The notes: generated by a model from the letters alone, not told the origin. Numbered from the stretch's first letter, positions 23,213 to 35,399 are shown. The stretch: 64,000 nt of DNA from Anagrus nilaparvatae (GCA_022575985.1 JAKSXM010000014.1:12586001-12650000), one strand, 5' to 3'. Program-made: numbers and translations.

Positions 23213-25922
23213 TAACATGGAACATGTTTATAGGGAGGGGGTACTTCAGAACTTGGAAATTAAGGGGGGGGGGGGTCAAATTTGTCCTATTTAAGGGGGG
23301 GTCAAATTTGTCCTATTTAAGGGGGAGGGTCAAATTTGTCCTATTTAAGGGGGGGGGGGGTCAAATTTGTCCTTTTTAAGGGGGGAGGGTTCAAATGAGA
23401 CTTAGAATAATTAGGGAAGTATATATAAATAAATACAGAGCTGGGCAACGGCTGCACGCTAAAATCCTTATATACGGTATACGGCATACGGTTCAATGAT
23501 ATTTTATCCTTATATAAGGTAAAATTCATACGGCATCCGTATGAAATTAACCGTATGTAAGGCAAAAGTCATAAGGCATCCGTATGGAAATGTCATTACG
23601 TACGGTAAAATTCATACGGCATCCGTATGAAAATATCCTTATATAAGGATATTTTCATACGGATGCCGTATGAATTTTACCGTATGCACGGGTAATTTCA
23701 TACGGATGCCTTATGAGTTTTGCCGTACATACGGGTAATTTCATACGGTTGCCTTATGAATTTTACCTTATATAAGGGTAAAATATTATTGAACCGTATG
23801 CCTCCTTAGCCGTATGATTTTTTATACGGCAAAATTTCGTACGGTATCCGTATGAATTTACCCGTGTGTACGGCAAAACTCATAAGGCATCCGTATGAAA
23901 TTACCCGTATGTACGGCAAAACTCATAAGGCATCCGTATGAATTTACCCGTACATACGGTAACATTCATACGGCATCCGTATGAATTTTACCGTACATAA
24001 TGACATTTCCATACGGATGCCTTATGACTTTTGCCTTACATACGGTTAATTTCATACGGATGCCTTATGAAATTTTGTTGTACATATGGGTAAATTAATA
24101 CGGATGCCTTATGAATTTTCGCCGTAGATACGGGTAATTTCATACAGATACCTTATAAATTATAACTGTTTATGGCATTAATTTATTTATTGGCACACCA
24201 TAATCAGAATTGATGTTTAGGAAAATAAGTGAAAAAAAATGTTCTAATTTACTTTTGTTATATTTATTTATCATGAAATTTATTTTTAAGTATTTACAAT
24301 AAGAAAATATATTCTTTTTCTATAACGTAAGGCATAAAATTTAGAGAATGATTTAAGAATTTTAAATATCGAAAGGATTTTTTCTTTAACTAATTACATC
24401 TTAAATAACAAAAGATCATCATTGACTGATTCATTGTTTGAAAAGCTAATTTTCCTTAAAGAAAATAAAAAATATATTCAATATTAATTTTGGAGAAAAA
24501 TGTATGCAATAAAAATTGTTCTTTACTCATTCAATTGAATTCTAAAATGAAAATTAAAAATTTTTGATTGTATTTTTCCTGTTATAAATAATAATTTTAT
24601 TTTTAATGCTTTCTATAAACAGTTGTTTAACTTTTTTTTAATATCTTCTTGATTTTAAAACATATTTATATTTAGAAAATAGAAGCAAAAGAATTTTTTA
24701 TTATTGGGTAAGTCTTATAATACCTATTTTTAGAATGCAATTTTTTGCATATTTAAACAATATTATCGAACTTTCTTCCAATTTCTTTATAATCAAATAT
24801 TTACTAAGATAATGTCCTTATAAAAGCTTACAATTGTTTCATATGGATCCTTATGCAGAGCAATGTATATATATTTTAATAATATACTCTCCTTTATGAC
24901 GTTAAACAGTATACGGGCCCATATACTCTCGAACCGTACGTACGGTTAAACAGCATACGGGCCCGTATAATCTCAAACCGTACATACGGTCAAACAGCAT
25001 ACGGGCCCTTATACTCTCTAACCGTACATACGGCTCAACAGCATACGGAACCGTATAATCTCTAACCGTACATACGGTTAAACAGCATACGGGCCCTTAT
25101 ACTTTCTAACCGTACATACGGTTCAACAGCATACAGGCCCGTATACTCTCAAACCGTACATACGGTTAAACACCATACGGGTCCGTATGCTCTCAAACCG
25201 TACATACGGTTAAACAGCATACGGACCCGTATGCCGTTTTTGATTAAGCCTAAGCAAACGGTATACGGGTCCGTATGCTATTAAACATTATATACGGCTC
25301 AAGTGTATACGGGTCCGTATGCTGCTGAACCGTATGTACGGTTCAAGTATCTACGGGTCCGTATGCTCTTAAACCGTATGTACGGTTAGAGAGTATACGG
25401 GCCCTTATGACATTAAACATTATATACGGCTGAGATGCATAAGGCTCCCGTATAGTGTTAACCGTATATACTGCTAGGGTGCATACGGTCCCGTATGCTG
25501 GTTATCGTATATACGGTTCAAGTAACATACGGGTCCTTATGCACAAAAACCGTCTATACGGCATACGGTTACAGCGTGCCAAAATTGCCGTATATGCCCA
25601 GCTCTGAATAAATAAAATACTTTTAAAAAACTTTGAAAAATCTGGGCTTAAGGACTTAGGATAATACAGGTTTATGGAATTAGAATAATATCGATTTAGG
25701 GACTTGGAATAATTCAGGTTCAGGGATTTGGAATAATTCAGGTTTAGGGAATCAAAATAGTTTGGGCTTAGAATCTTAACAACTAGTAAGGTGATAATTA
25801 CAAATTACAACAATATAAAATTGTATTGTTATGTTGAGTAACATTTGTATTATATCTAGTCCTCATTTGGAAGTAAACATGTTCCATGCATTTAGGTTGT
25901 GTTTACACAAACCGGTTATAAG
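23213..25922 (+). mobile_element. Family C repeat, copy 1, split by a hAT-type insertion
   Basis: Begins TAACATGGAACATGTTTATAG and ends ACACAAACCGGTTATAAG. It contains G-tracts, four copies of a 28-bp unit around GTCAAATTTGTCCTATTTAA, and 25-30-bp units around GGACTTAGAATAATT. Other copies are at 40445, 41190, 43050, 44027, 58847 and 61227. The middle (23436-25606) is a separate insertion; the uninterrupted site is preserved near 44110-44135. The class is unknown: it has inner inverted words (ACATGGAACATG) but asymmetric outer ends. Confidence 0.8.
23436..25606. mobile_element. Non-autonomous hAT-type element packed with CCGTATG palindromes
   Basis: The termini are CAGAGCTGGGCA and TGCCCAGCTCTG, flanked by a perfect 8-bp duplication AATAAATA (23428-23435 and 25607-25614). 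Both features fit the hAT superfamily. The left 700 bp and right 690 bp are dense arrays of CATACGG/CCGTATG words. On the left they form CATCCGTATG hairpins around a centre near 23640. On the right, 40-45-bp tandem units each hold CATACGGGCCCGTATG-like and CCGTACATACGG palindromes. The middle (24170-24880) is plain AT-rich DNA with no transposase. hAT transposases bind short subterminal repeats; I infer these arrays are expanded binding sites. Confidence 0.9.
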
Positions 25923-27612
25923 TTTTTTTTATATACACCGAGATTCAAAGTATAGCCAGTATATGCATAATAAGTAAGAGAGAGACAAAATTATATGAGA
26001 CAGAAACCAACTGCTTCGAAACACACCGTATATATATTTTTGAAAATTATATATTCATAGAGAAAATCATAGGAAAAAACAGCAGATGTTTACGCATAGA
26101 AAAAAAAGAGAAGAAACGAAAATTCTCTCCCTTTTCACTTTCTTCCTGCTTGACCTACTTAAAAAAAAACGTTCCTTGTGTTCAAAATTTGATAGTTCTC
26201 GATTTTAATGTTTAATTTATCAAAAATGTGTTAAATTATTATTTTTGTTATTTTTTCCTTCTTTAAAAAAAAATTTATTTGCAACTAAATTGTAATTTTT
26301 ATCTTAAAAGTATTTAATTTAATTACCCTTTTATATAAGAAAAATTTTTTAAATTACAATAAAAACTATCTGATACTTATAAAATTCAATACAATTAATT
26401 ATTGGTCACTTATAAAAATTTATAGGCACTACTTACATATACAATTTCTTTTCCTTAAAAGTCTATAAATTAACAGTTTTTTGTTCAAAAGTCCTTTTTT
26501 TTTTCTTTTTGCCGGCACTGACCCTGACACTGTAGTTCTGATGCACTTTTATTCAAACGACTGCGCCAAATTATGTGATGTCCTCAATAAAATATATGGC
26601 AAATTCTATTGAGAACGTGCACTTTTATGATTAGGATATCAATTGGATAATATAAATAGGATAAACTCCAAATAATACGATATTAATCAACATTTGACAT
26701 ACCGTGTTTTTAATTATCCAACTTATTACAATGGCTGCTCAAATGCGAGAGAGTATTTCCAAAAACAAAAGATGCTGAAACTACATGGTATGCCCCCACC
26801 ATGAATACTTTAATATACATATATTACATTTACATACATACATATTAAAACAAAATAGTGAATACTTAGTAACTATGTAGTGCTTTATAGTAGAGTGACC
26901 AATGTATTTAATATATTTAAATTCAGCTAAGAGTGCCGCTAATATTTACGCGTGCGCGGTTACCAACACCATTACATTCTTTAATAGATGAACGCTCTGC
27001 TCCGTATAGTGCATCAGGAACAATAAATGTTCACGTGTTTCATAGTAAAATAATTTTTGTGCGTACTAAAATTGGTTTATACTTAATTTTAATAAAAATT
27101 AAATAAATGGAAGGTTTTAAAATTACATAAACGTGAAAAAAATTTTAAAAAATTAAAAAACGTAGTGAATTAAGAGTGAACTTATTAAATTATCTATTGA
27201 GTGTTAAATATATTTTTGATAATAGTGGTGAATTACAGAATAATTATTATTTTAAGAAATTAAAGTCTTACGAACAGTAAAAATTATAATATTTTTATAT
27301 TCTTATGTAATAATAAATCCATAATAATATATCCATGATATATTTAAAATAAAAGCTTAATTATAAGAAATAAAGGCCACTTCAGACAAAATTTAATATA
27401 ATTTGTTTTATCAAATTTTATTATTTTCTTAATCCTCATCTTTTTTGAAATTTCATTATTTTTAATATATTGAAAAATAAAGACGCTAAATTATCATTTT
27501 CGTTAAAATAGTTAAATTATTTTACTACGTGTTAATTTTCTTCTAAAACAAAATGGTGGTGCAGCGTCTTTATCTTTTTTAAATATTAATATTAAAAATT
27601 TCAAATCAGATT
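25923..27612. other. AT-rich DNA, nothing recognised
   Basis: No ORF above about 60 codons with coding character. Short GC-richer stretches at 26500-26560 and 26930-27010 have no recognised feature. Confidence 0.5.
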
Positions 27613-27839
27613 CCCGTACAAAGCCACTGTATACAGTCGTGTATACAGTAATTGTATACAGCCCTGTATACAGTCCTGTATACATCCCTGCATACAGTTT
27701 TTCACGGAATACAGACACTGTATACAGAAATTTTTTTAAATATTTTTTTTAACAAAACATTAAATAGCACATAAGAAATGGGTCTTACGTATGGTCAGGG
27801 GAATTATTTGCTACTCAACTGTACAAAATTACCCTTAGG

Positions 27840-30100
27840 GTCCAACCGGATAATAATTAAATCCTGATGTATAAATTGGTTCCTAGGGACGGAAATGGAC
27901 TGTTGGGGTAATATACGGGTTGGGAATGATAAAATAAATACCAACGGATAGAATTAGCTGTCTCGGGGCCCAATTGGGAAAAAATGAGATACTGATTTAC
28001 AAATTGATCTCGAGGGACAAAAATGGACTGTAGTGGTAAAAAATGGGTCCAGTATGATATGATAAATACTACCAGATGAATTTGGCCATCCAGGGGCCCA
28101 TTGGATCTATCGATAAAAATGAAATTCTTATGTATAAATTGATTCCTAGGGACGAAAATTGACTGTTGGCGTGAAAAATATGTTGAGAACGACAAAATAA
28201 ATATCAACTGATTTACAAATTGATCCCCAGGGATAAAAATCGACTATAGAGGTAAAAAATCGCTTCATTATGATGAAATAATTACCAATAACTAATAAAA
28301 TCGGCCATCCAGGGGCATATTGGGTCCAACTAGGTAAAAATGGAATCCTGATGTATAAATTGATTCCTAGGCACCAACATATAACAAATACCAACAGATA
28401 TTTAAAATAGACTATTCGGGTAAAAAATGGGTAGAGAATAATAAAATAAACACCAATGGATAAAATCGGCTATCCAGGTGCCTATTGGCCCAACCGGGTA
28501 AAAATGAAATCCTGATGTTAAAATTGATCCCCAGGGATAAAAAAAGACTCTAGTGATAAAAAATGAGTCTAGAATTATAAAATAATTATATAAAAATCAG
28601 CCATCCAGGGACCTATTAGGCCTGATCGGTCAAAAATGAGATTCTGTTCTACAAATTGATCCAACATAAGAATCAAACTTTTATTTTATCCCAAAAGCTA
28701 CGTTTTACGATTTCACCAGAGATAGCCGATTTTACATGGTAGTATTTACTCGATTATGCTGAATCCATTTTCACCCTTACAGTCCATTTTGATCCCTGGG
28801 TATCAATTTGTATATCAATAATTTATTTTTACCAGGTTAGGCCTAATAGGCTCCTGAACGCCAACTTTATAAGTTGATATTTAATTCACCATTCTCGACC
28901 CATTTTTACCACTACAGTCCATTTATATCCCTGGAGATCAATTTGAATAACAGGATTTAATTTTTACCCGATTAGGCCCAATAGGCACCTGGATGGCCGA
29001 ATTTTGTCTGTTAGTATTTATTTTATCATTCTTGACTCATTTTTACCCCTACAGTCCATTTTTATCCATGGCAATCAATTCGAACATCACTATTCGAACA
29101 TCACTATCATTTTTAACCGGTTGGGCCAAATAGGCCTCTGGATAGCTAAATTTATCATGTTGAACCGATTTTTTACCTCTATAGTCGATTTTCGTCCGTG
29201 GGGATCAATTTATAAATCAGGATGTCGTTTTTACCCGATTAGGCCCAACAGGTCCTTGTATGGCTGGTTCTATACGCTGGTATTTATTTTATCATGCTGG
29301 ATCCATTTTTTACAACTACAGTCAATTTTTATCCCTCAAGATCAATTTGTACATCAATATCTCATTTTTTCCGGATTGGGCCCAATGGGCCCCGGTATAG
29401 CTGATTCTATCCGTCGGATTTTATTTTGACATTCTCGACCCACTTTTTACCCCATCAGTCCATTTTCGACCCTAATCAATTTAAACATCATTATTTCTTT
29501 TTTACCAGATAGGGCCCAATGAGTCCCTGGATAACCGAATTTATCTGGTAGTATTTATCATATCATACTGGACCCATTTTTTACCTTACTAGTCTACTTT
29601 CATTCCTGGAGTTCGATTTATAAATACATGCAGGTATATACACCCGGATTTAATTTTTTCCCGATTGGGCCCAATTGGCCTCTGGATGACAGATTTGATC
29701 AATTGGTATTTATTTTATTATGCTGGATCCATTTTTTACCCCCTTTAGTCCATTTTTGTCCCTCGAGATCAATTTGTAAATCAGTATCTAATTCTTTCCC
29801 AATTGGGCCCAATGGGCCCCGAGACAGCTAATTCTATCCGTTGGTATTTATTTTATCATTCTCAACCCGTATATTAACCCAACAGTCCATTTCCGTCCCT
29901 AGGAATCAATTTATAAAGCAGGATTTAATTTTTATCCGGTTGGGCCCAATGGGCCCCTGGACGTCTGATTTTATACGTTGGTTTTAATTTTGTCATGCTG
30001 GACCCATTTTTTACCCCTATAGTCCATTTTCATCTTTGGGGTTCTATTTATACATCAGGATTTAATTTTTTCCCGATTGGGTCCAATAGGCCCCTAAGGG
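27840..30100. repeat. Head-to-head tandem array, unit about 120-160 bp
   Basis: About 5 units in one orientation (27840-28680), then about 10 in the other (28690-30100). The repeat landmark is TTGGGCCCAATGGGCCCC, itself palindromic, with ACCCATTTTTTACC, ACAGTCCATTTTT and GATCAATTTGTAAATCAG. The long ORFs on both strands (up to 141 codons) are shadows of the array. Confidence 0.9.
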
Positions 30101-30120
30101 TTATTTTGTACAGTTGAGTA

Positions 30121-30518
30121 CACAGAAAGAGGTTTGAACCGCTCAAGTCGGTTCTAGTAGGAACCGAATATTACTCTTACCATAAGAACGGAAAATGTTT
30201 ATGCCTAGAACCGAGATTCACGGTTCTAAACACTAGTTAAAAACCTTCTCTTAAAACATTATTATTTTTTTCAAAATCAAAATTAGTTACAAATATGTTT
30301 TTTAATTTAATGTACGCGATTCAAAAAAGAATTATAAAAGATATTCTTTTAACTAATTTTGACTTTGAAAAAAATAATAATTTTTTAAGAGAAGGTTTTT
30401 AACTAGTTATTTAGAACCGTGAATCTCCGTTCTAGCATAAACATTTTCAGTTCTTATGGTAAGAGTAATATTCGGTTCCTACTAGAACCGACTTGAGCGG
30501 TTCAAACCTCTTTCTGTG
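30121..30518. mobile_element. 398-bp TA-flanked palindromic MITE nested in the foldback
   Basis: CACAGAAAGAGGTTTGAACC at one end, complement at the other; the arms are about 170 bp. It is flanked by TA (30119-30120, 30519-30520). The opposite foldback arm (27810-27825) keeps the empty site (TTTGCTACTCAACTG), which proves insertion with TA duplication. The TA site and long terminal repeats fit a Tc1/mariner-type MITE. Confidence 0.92.
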
Positions 30519-30716
30519 TAGCAAATAATTCCCCTGACCATAAGTAGGGCCCATTTCTTATGTGCTAATTAATGTTTTGTTTAAAAAAATAAAAAAAAAA
30601 TTTCCGTATACAGTCTGTATTCCACGAAAAAATGTATGCAGGGCTGTATACAGGACTGTATACAGGGCTGTATACAGTTACTGTATACACGACTGTATAC
30701 AGTGGCTTTGTACGGG

Positions 30717-31286
30717 TTTCCTTTAGTTTTTTATAAAATTTCTGTTCAGTTTTGAAACTCAAAACTGCGTAGGAACTGCGTTCAAAGCATGTCGTTTCCA
30801 GTGGTAAACTGAGCAGTTTTACTATCTAGTTACTGTACGGAAAGAAGTTAAACTGCTTAGTTTCTTTTCAAAAACTATTCGTGATTCCTACCCGGGGGTG
30901 TATACTTGGTTGATTCACAATAAAAAAATTCTACGAACCAATCTAGAAACTTTTTATAAAGTTGCTTGAAATTGATCATATAAGAGTTCAGATATAATTT
31001 TATCAAATTAAGATGATTATAATTTTTTGTCCAAAATTGACACCTATTGCATATTTCATAGAGCAAAAACTGTTCAATAATTTATAGATTTTGGCAGTCG
31101 AATAGGATGTTTTATAAAAATAGATAATAAATTGCTTGAATAATAATTATGTAATAAATTATGCTTATAGGCAAAATTGGTAAGAGAACTATAGTATTGA
31201 AGAATAATCACCGGTAAAAGAGAGTTCAAAAGATATCAAAAAAGAAAAGAAAAGAAAAAAGCGAGTCTAGCGGGAGGCCCGGTAGT
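30717..31286. other. AT-rich DNA upstream of the probable exon
   Basis: No repeat or RNA gene was recognised. A purine-rich run (31235-31262) directly precedes the start of the probable exon and may be 5' untranslated sequence. Confidence 0.4.
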
Positions 31287-31560
31287 ATGACGGTGATGCT
31301 GCTGCAACGTTCCTCCACCCCGCAGTTGACGCAAAGCCAAAAGACGGCCGATAACAATAATAGCAATGACGAACTTGGTACACCGGCACCATGCTTAATT
31401 CTTCTCGACATTCAAGAAAGCTCGGAACTTGAAAGAGCTAGCTATCCTTCTTTCAATAACAATAACAATAACAATAATAGTGTCAATAACAACAGGCTCA
31501 CGGAAAAGCAGGACCGCAAAAACGTTGCAGTCATCGGACGCAGTAGTACTTGTGGCTCGG
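31287..31560 (+). CDS. Probable first coding exon, Asn/Ser-rich protein
   Basis: The frame opens with ATG at 31287 (an in-frame TAG lies just upstream) and runs 91 codons to a donor-like G|GTAAAA at 31560/31561, after which it soon stops in the intron. The peptide starts MTVMLLQRSSTPQLTQ, has balanced codon use, a PAPCLILLDIQ segment and a poly-Asn run (eight Asn), and ends near GRSSTCGS. This is the only stretch in the window with non-repeat, coding-like base composition. I do not recognise the gene. The exon ends with one extra base; no matching downstream exon was identified here. A transcription-factor or other regulatory protein N-terminus would fit the low complexity, but that is a guess. 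Confidence 0.5.
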
Positions 31561-33334
31561 GTAAAAAATTAATTATTTAATTCTCTATTAATTATTTTAT
31601 AATAAAATTTTCTTCGTCTAGACAATTGTTTTGCCAAATTTTATGTTACACGTATAATAAACTTTAATTTTTTTTCTATTCCTTGATGCGGAAATTTTGA
31701 AAAAAAAAATACAAATAAGGAAATGAAACCATAATTTATCTGAGAAAAGAGTGAACGCTGAAAATCGTCGTTTTTAAATTTTTTCAGTATATGTTAAGGT
31801 TGTTGCGTTTGAAATTTTAAGCAACGTATTTAATTTTTAAGATACACCTGAATAACTTACCAAATTTTTTCATGCCGAATACAACATCAATTTGGATATA
31901 CCATTAGTTTTATATCTTATCATATGAGACACTCATCTCTATAAAGGGGCAATGTAATATTTTAAGCCTATTTTCGATCGAAACGTTTATTATATTATTT
32001 ATTTTACCTAATATGACACCGCACCATTTTTTTTATAAACCATATGGACAAACGAGATTACGCACTGTGAAGTACGAACCTCCGCAGTGGTTACAAATAT
32101 ATTCTCCGCAGCGACGCACGTTTTTTTGTTGTAACAATAAAATATCTGTGTTTACCGATTAAGTATACAATATATTAATTGAAATGAAATAATTAGATTT
32201 TAATAATAATATAAAATTAATCAGTATTTCAATAATTAATCATAAAATATTTATAGTAATTAATAAAATATTATAAAATAATATGGTATGCACAATTTCA
32301 GGTACTACACTATACATTGTAAATAGGAGAGTTGCGTTCACTGTGGCGTCTAAAAACGTTTACGGCTTATTAAAATTTAATAACATCATTGACTGCTTTG
32401 GAATTCGTTCGTTTACTGATTTCAGTCAAATGCCCTTATTGGAATAGGTTTTACAGCTCTGTCAAATGCAGTTTCTTCTTAAAAAGTTCAAAAAAAGTTT
32501 CCCGCTTCTATTTACACAAAAAGTTTCTTTTGCCATTACCTTTTTTTCCCAATAAGCAATATCAACTGGTAGGGGTGTTCAAAAATATCAACATAACGAA
32601 TTTTAGCTGGGTAATCAAAAAAAAGTTTACATTTATTGAACAAATAAGGTAACTAAATTTTTGTAAAGAAATATTATATAACATTTAAAGGTCGCAGAAA
32701 AGCTAAAACCACTTTCTTTTACATTATTTTGAAAAAAAAATTGAAATTTTTCGTTATAAATGGAAAATTTCTATTTTAAACAATCGAAAAGATTACCTAT
32801 TGATATTTGTCTGTAGCGTTACCTTGTATAACGTACCTTGAACTATATTTTTACACCAATTTAAATATTTTAATACTTTTGAGTATTCTATGTTTTTAAA
32901 ACGGTTTTTTAGAGTTTTGAACTTTTTTTTATTTATTTTTATTGACCCGAAATTTCAACTTTTTTTTACCATACTTGACGAGAAAGTACTTTTTTTTCAT
33001 CAATAAAGTAAAAAAAATCTTTCGAAAGAATAAAATACATTTTTGGAGCTTATTCAGCAATCCTAAATTTTACTATATTTTTCGTTTAATTTATCCATGA
33101 TTTTACGTAATTTTTAAAGTATACGATCTCAGGACCTTAAAAGATCGTTAAAAATTTTTTATTTTATTATTTTTTTTCATTTTTAACCTATAGAAATGAT
33201 AATTAGGCAGTTTAAAAGGCTTTTACCAGATCTGATTAGAATTTTTTTTATTTATTACATACAATGATAGTTTAAAGTAATATAATTAATTATAATGGGT
33301 GAATTTAAATGAAGTGAGAGTAAAACTGTTGGCC
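31561..33334. other. AT-rich DNA, probably intron; nothing recognised
   Basis: Follows the donor at 31561. An 87-codon frame (32389-32652, +) has no recognised domain or splice support. Confidence 0.45.
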
Positions 33335-33336
33335 TA

Positions 33337-34283
33337 CACTGAGAAAACTAACATGTAAAGATTACTTTATATTCTAGTAAAAATTACTGTATTTTCTAGT
33401 AATTGGGCACCCTTACTAAGTTTATTGTAATATTTATCATTTAAATACAGTAAAAATTGCTTGTACTTTAAAGAAATATAACTATAATATAAATTAATAA
33501 TTACTGGATTAATTTAGAATTTTTACTATACGAGAATATAATTTTTATTTCAGTATTTTTTTAATGCAAATTAAAAACATTAAAAAATAATTTTTTTTTT
33601 TTTTTTTTTTTTTTTTCTGGTATATTTATTATTTTTTATTTATTTATTATTATTATTTTTTTTTATTTAATTTTTTTCTTTTTTTTTTTTTTTTTTTTTT
33701 AAGTCAGTTAGGAGTTTTTGAACGCGGGTTCTCAGCATTGCCGGCTTATCACTTCGTCCACTAGGCTACAGTTGCATACGCGTGAGAGAATCGAAGTTTG
33801 AAAACTATATGTTTTGGATATTCCTCACTTACGCCCCCTGTATTATTAAATAGATATTACTTTCTCGCTCTTTTTTTTCTTTATATAATTCACACCTATA
33901 CCTTTATTAAAACTTTTTATTTTATTTATTTGTTCAATTTTTAGTAACACGTGTTTATTTTATATGATTAGTTTTGATTTAAAATACCGTAGTACGGAGA
34001 AATGTGCCTGCACGTATGTTAAAACTAATTAAAAAAGAGGGGTGACAAGAAGAGAGAAAAATTACTTTATTTATGTATTAAAAATTCCTATACGCGTATT
34101 GTAATTTTTATAAAACGCGTATTGTAATTTTTATAAACAGAATTTTTACTATATTTTATAGTAAAAACAAAGGCGCGCGCAGTAATATTTCTTATATATT
34201 ATATTTTTTTTTCCCTGAATTGAAGAGTGGGTGCCGCACTACTATAAAATACAGTAAAAAATACACATCGTGTTTTCTCAGTG
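33337..34283. mobile_element. 947-bp TA-flanked MITE with tRNA-like core
   Basis: The ends are CACTGAGAAAAC and GTTTTCTCAGTG with TA on both sides (33335-33336, 34284-34285). The subterminal parts are rich in AGTAA/TTACT words (for example TTCTAGTAAAAATTACTG). The inside holds long poly-T tracts and a tRNA-derived segment (33701-33772, minus). There is no ORF. It has the same plan as 54359-55176, so it is a MITE that appears to have captured a tRNA/SINE module. Confidence 0.85.
33701..33772 (-). other. tRNA-like sequence (SINE-type box A and box B)
   Basis: On the minus strand, TAGCCTAGTGGA (complement of 33757-33768) fits the Pol III box A, and GCGTTCAAAAACTCC (complement of 33711-33725) fits a degenerate box B about 31 bp later. 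A poly-A run follows on that strand. The arms do not form a good cloverleaf, so this is tRNA-derived and not a functional tRNA. Confidence 0.6.
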
Positions 34284-34286
34284 TAG

Positions 34287-34760
34287 TCTTCGGAACTGCT
34301 TCAAAGTCTTTTCTCTTAATAGGGATACCAAAAATAGGGCACCAGCCCAATTTTCAACCTCCTTTAACGAAATCTTTATTTCTGGCACCCTTTATGTGTT
34401 TTGGCCTCTTATAAATAAAGTAAGAAATATGAGAAATAATTTTTCTTATTTTTTCTGTAAAAAACTGACATTGACATTAAAAATTTTTTTCTCTTAATTC
34501 TGGATAGGAAATTTGCTGCAGAATTTGATTACGGCGTCATAAAATTTCTTTGAGCTTCGCATGTGCGAGAAATCGCTAAGACATAGATTTTTTGCTCAGC
34601 TATCGTAGTTTTTGAGATATTTAATTTTTAGTGTTTTTGAACAATTGAAATATCTCGAGACTATCGAAAAATTTTCGTATCGCACTTTGTAGTATTCGAT
34701 TCGGCACTAATTTTTACATATTCTCTGAAATTTTTATTAAAAACGGAGGTATATTTAAAA
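34287..34760 (+). repeat. Dispersed repeat family A, copy 2
   Basis: GGAACTGCTTCAAAGTC, ATAGGGCACCAGCCCAATTT, GTTTTGGCCTCTTATAAA, TTATTTTTTCTGTAAAAAAC, GGATAGGAAATT and CATGTGCGAGAAATCGCTAAG match the other copies colinearly. The 64- and 75-codon frames here are shadows. Confidence 0.7.
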
Positions 34761-35399
34761 TTTTATCAAATATTTTTGAAGCTTATAAAAAAAAATTTTT
34801 TTAATTTGTTTATTTTTTATGGTATTTTTAATAATTTATTTCTGTGTCTGGGTGTCTATGTGTTTTATTATGAGGCTCAAACCGATTTGAACGAAATTAC
34901 ATAAAACCAGTGTCAAAATAAAGTTAAAATAAAAAAATTTTTACTATTTTTGGGAAATATTAAATTTTTTGAAAAGTTTAAAAAGTAAAACATCTGAAAA
35001 ATATGATAAAATTTTAGTGTCGGTATTTGTATTGCTTGATTTTGCACTAATTTATACGTACTTAGTTAAATTTTTATTAAAAACGGACGTTTCTTCAAAA
35101 TTAAAATATTTTTGAAGCTGGTAAAAAAATTTATATATATATTATACAAGCATAGGTGATAGGGGGGCTACGCCCCCCCCCCCCAATCTGTTTTTCGCTG
35201 TTTTTGGTATTGATTTTTTATTATTAATAAATTTTAGCACTTTTTTTAACAGCTAGCTGTGAAATTTCAATTATTCTGTTTTTATACCCCCACTATCTAT
35301 CTGGTTTTTAAACGCGTTCTTTACACTTATTTTTTTTGATGAATAAAGCCAAGTTTAATTAAACGTGTAAAAAAAAACATTTTTATTAATAAATTTTTT
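34761..35399. other. AT-rich DNA with a GGGGGGCTACGCCCCCC palindrome
   Basis: The only structure is the GC palindrome at about 35161-35185 (GGGGGGCTACGCCCCCC inside a longer C run). No gene is seen. Confidence 0.5.

Larger units (their letters stand above)
27613..30716. mobile_element. 3.1-kb foldback element with GTATACAG subterminal array
   Basis: The ends are CCCGTACAAAGCCACTG and CAGTGGCTTTGTACGGG. Each arm carries about seven GTATACAG words spaced 15-16 bp apart (27628-27725 and 30605-30705), then an AT-rich stretch, CTTATGTGCTA-type sequence and CAGGGGAATTATTTGCTA. The interior is a head-to-head tandem array (27840-30100). The layout resembles Drosophila foldback/Galileo elements; no transposase is present, and no target duplication was found, so the superfamily is open. 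Confidence 0.9.

Noticed and set aside
23440..25600. CCGTATG arrays as a CRISPR array
   Set aside because: The repeats are short palindromes with no constant spacer length, inside a eukaryotic transposon with hAT ends; no cas genes.
29004..29429. 141-codon frame and its neighbours in the 27.8-30.1 kb array
   Set aside because: Open only because the tandem unit lacks stops in one frame; the frames follow the unit period.
33701..33772. A functional tRNA gene
   Set aside because: Only box A and a degenerate box B fit; no proper acceptor or anticodon stem. Called tRNA-like only.
35161..35185. GGGGGGCTACGCCCCCC as a terminator or Helitron 3' hairpin
   Set aside because: No T-run or CTRR follows, and no gene precedes it; recorded only as a palindrome.
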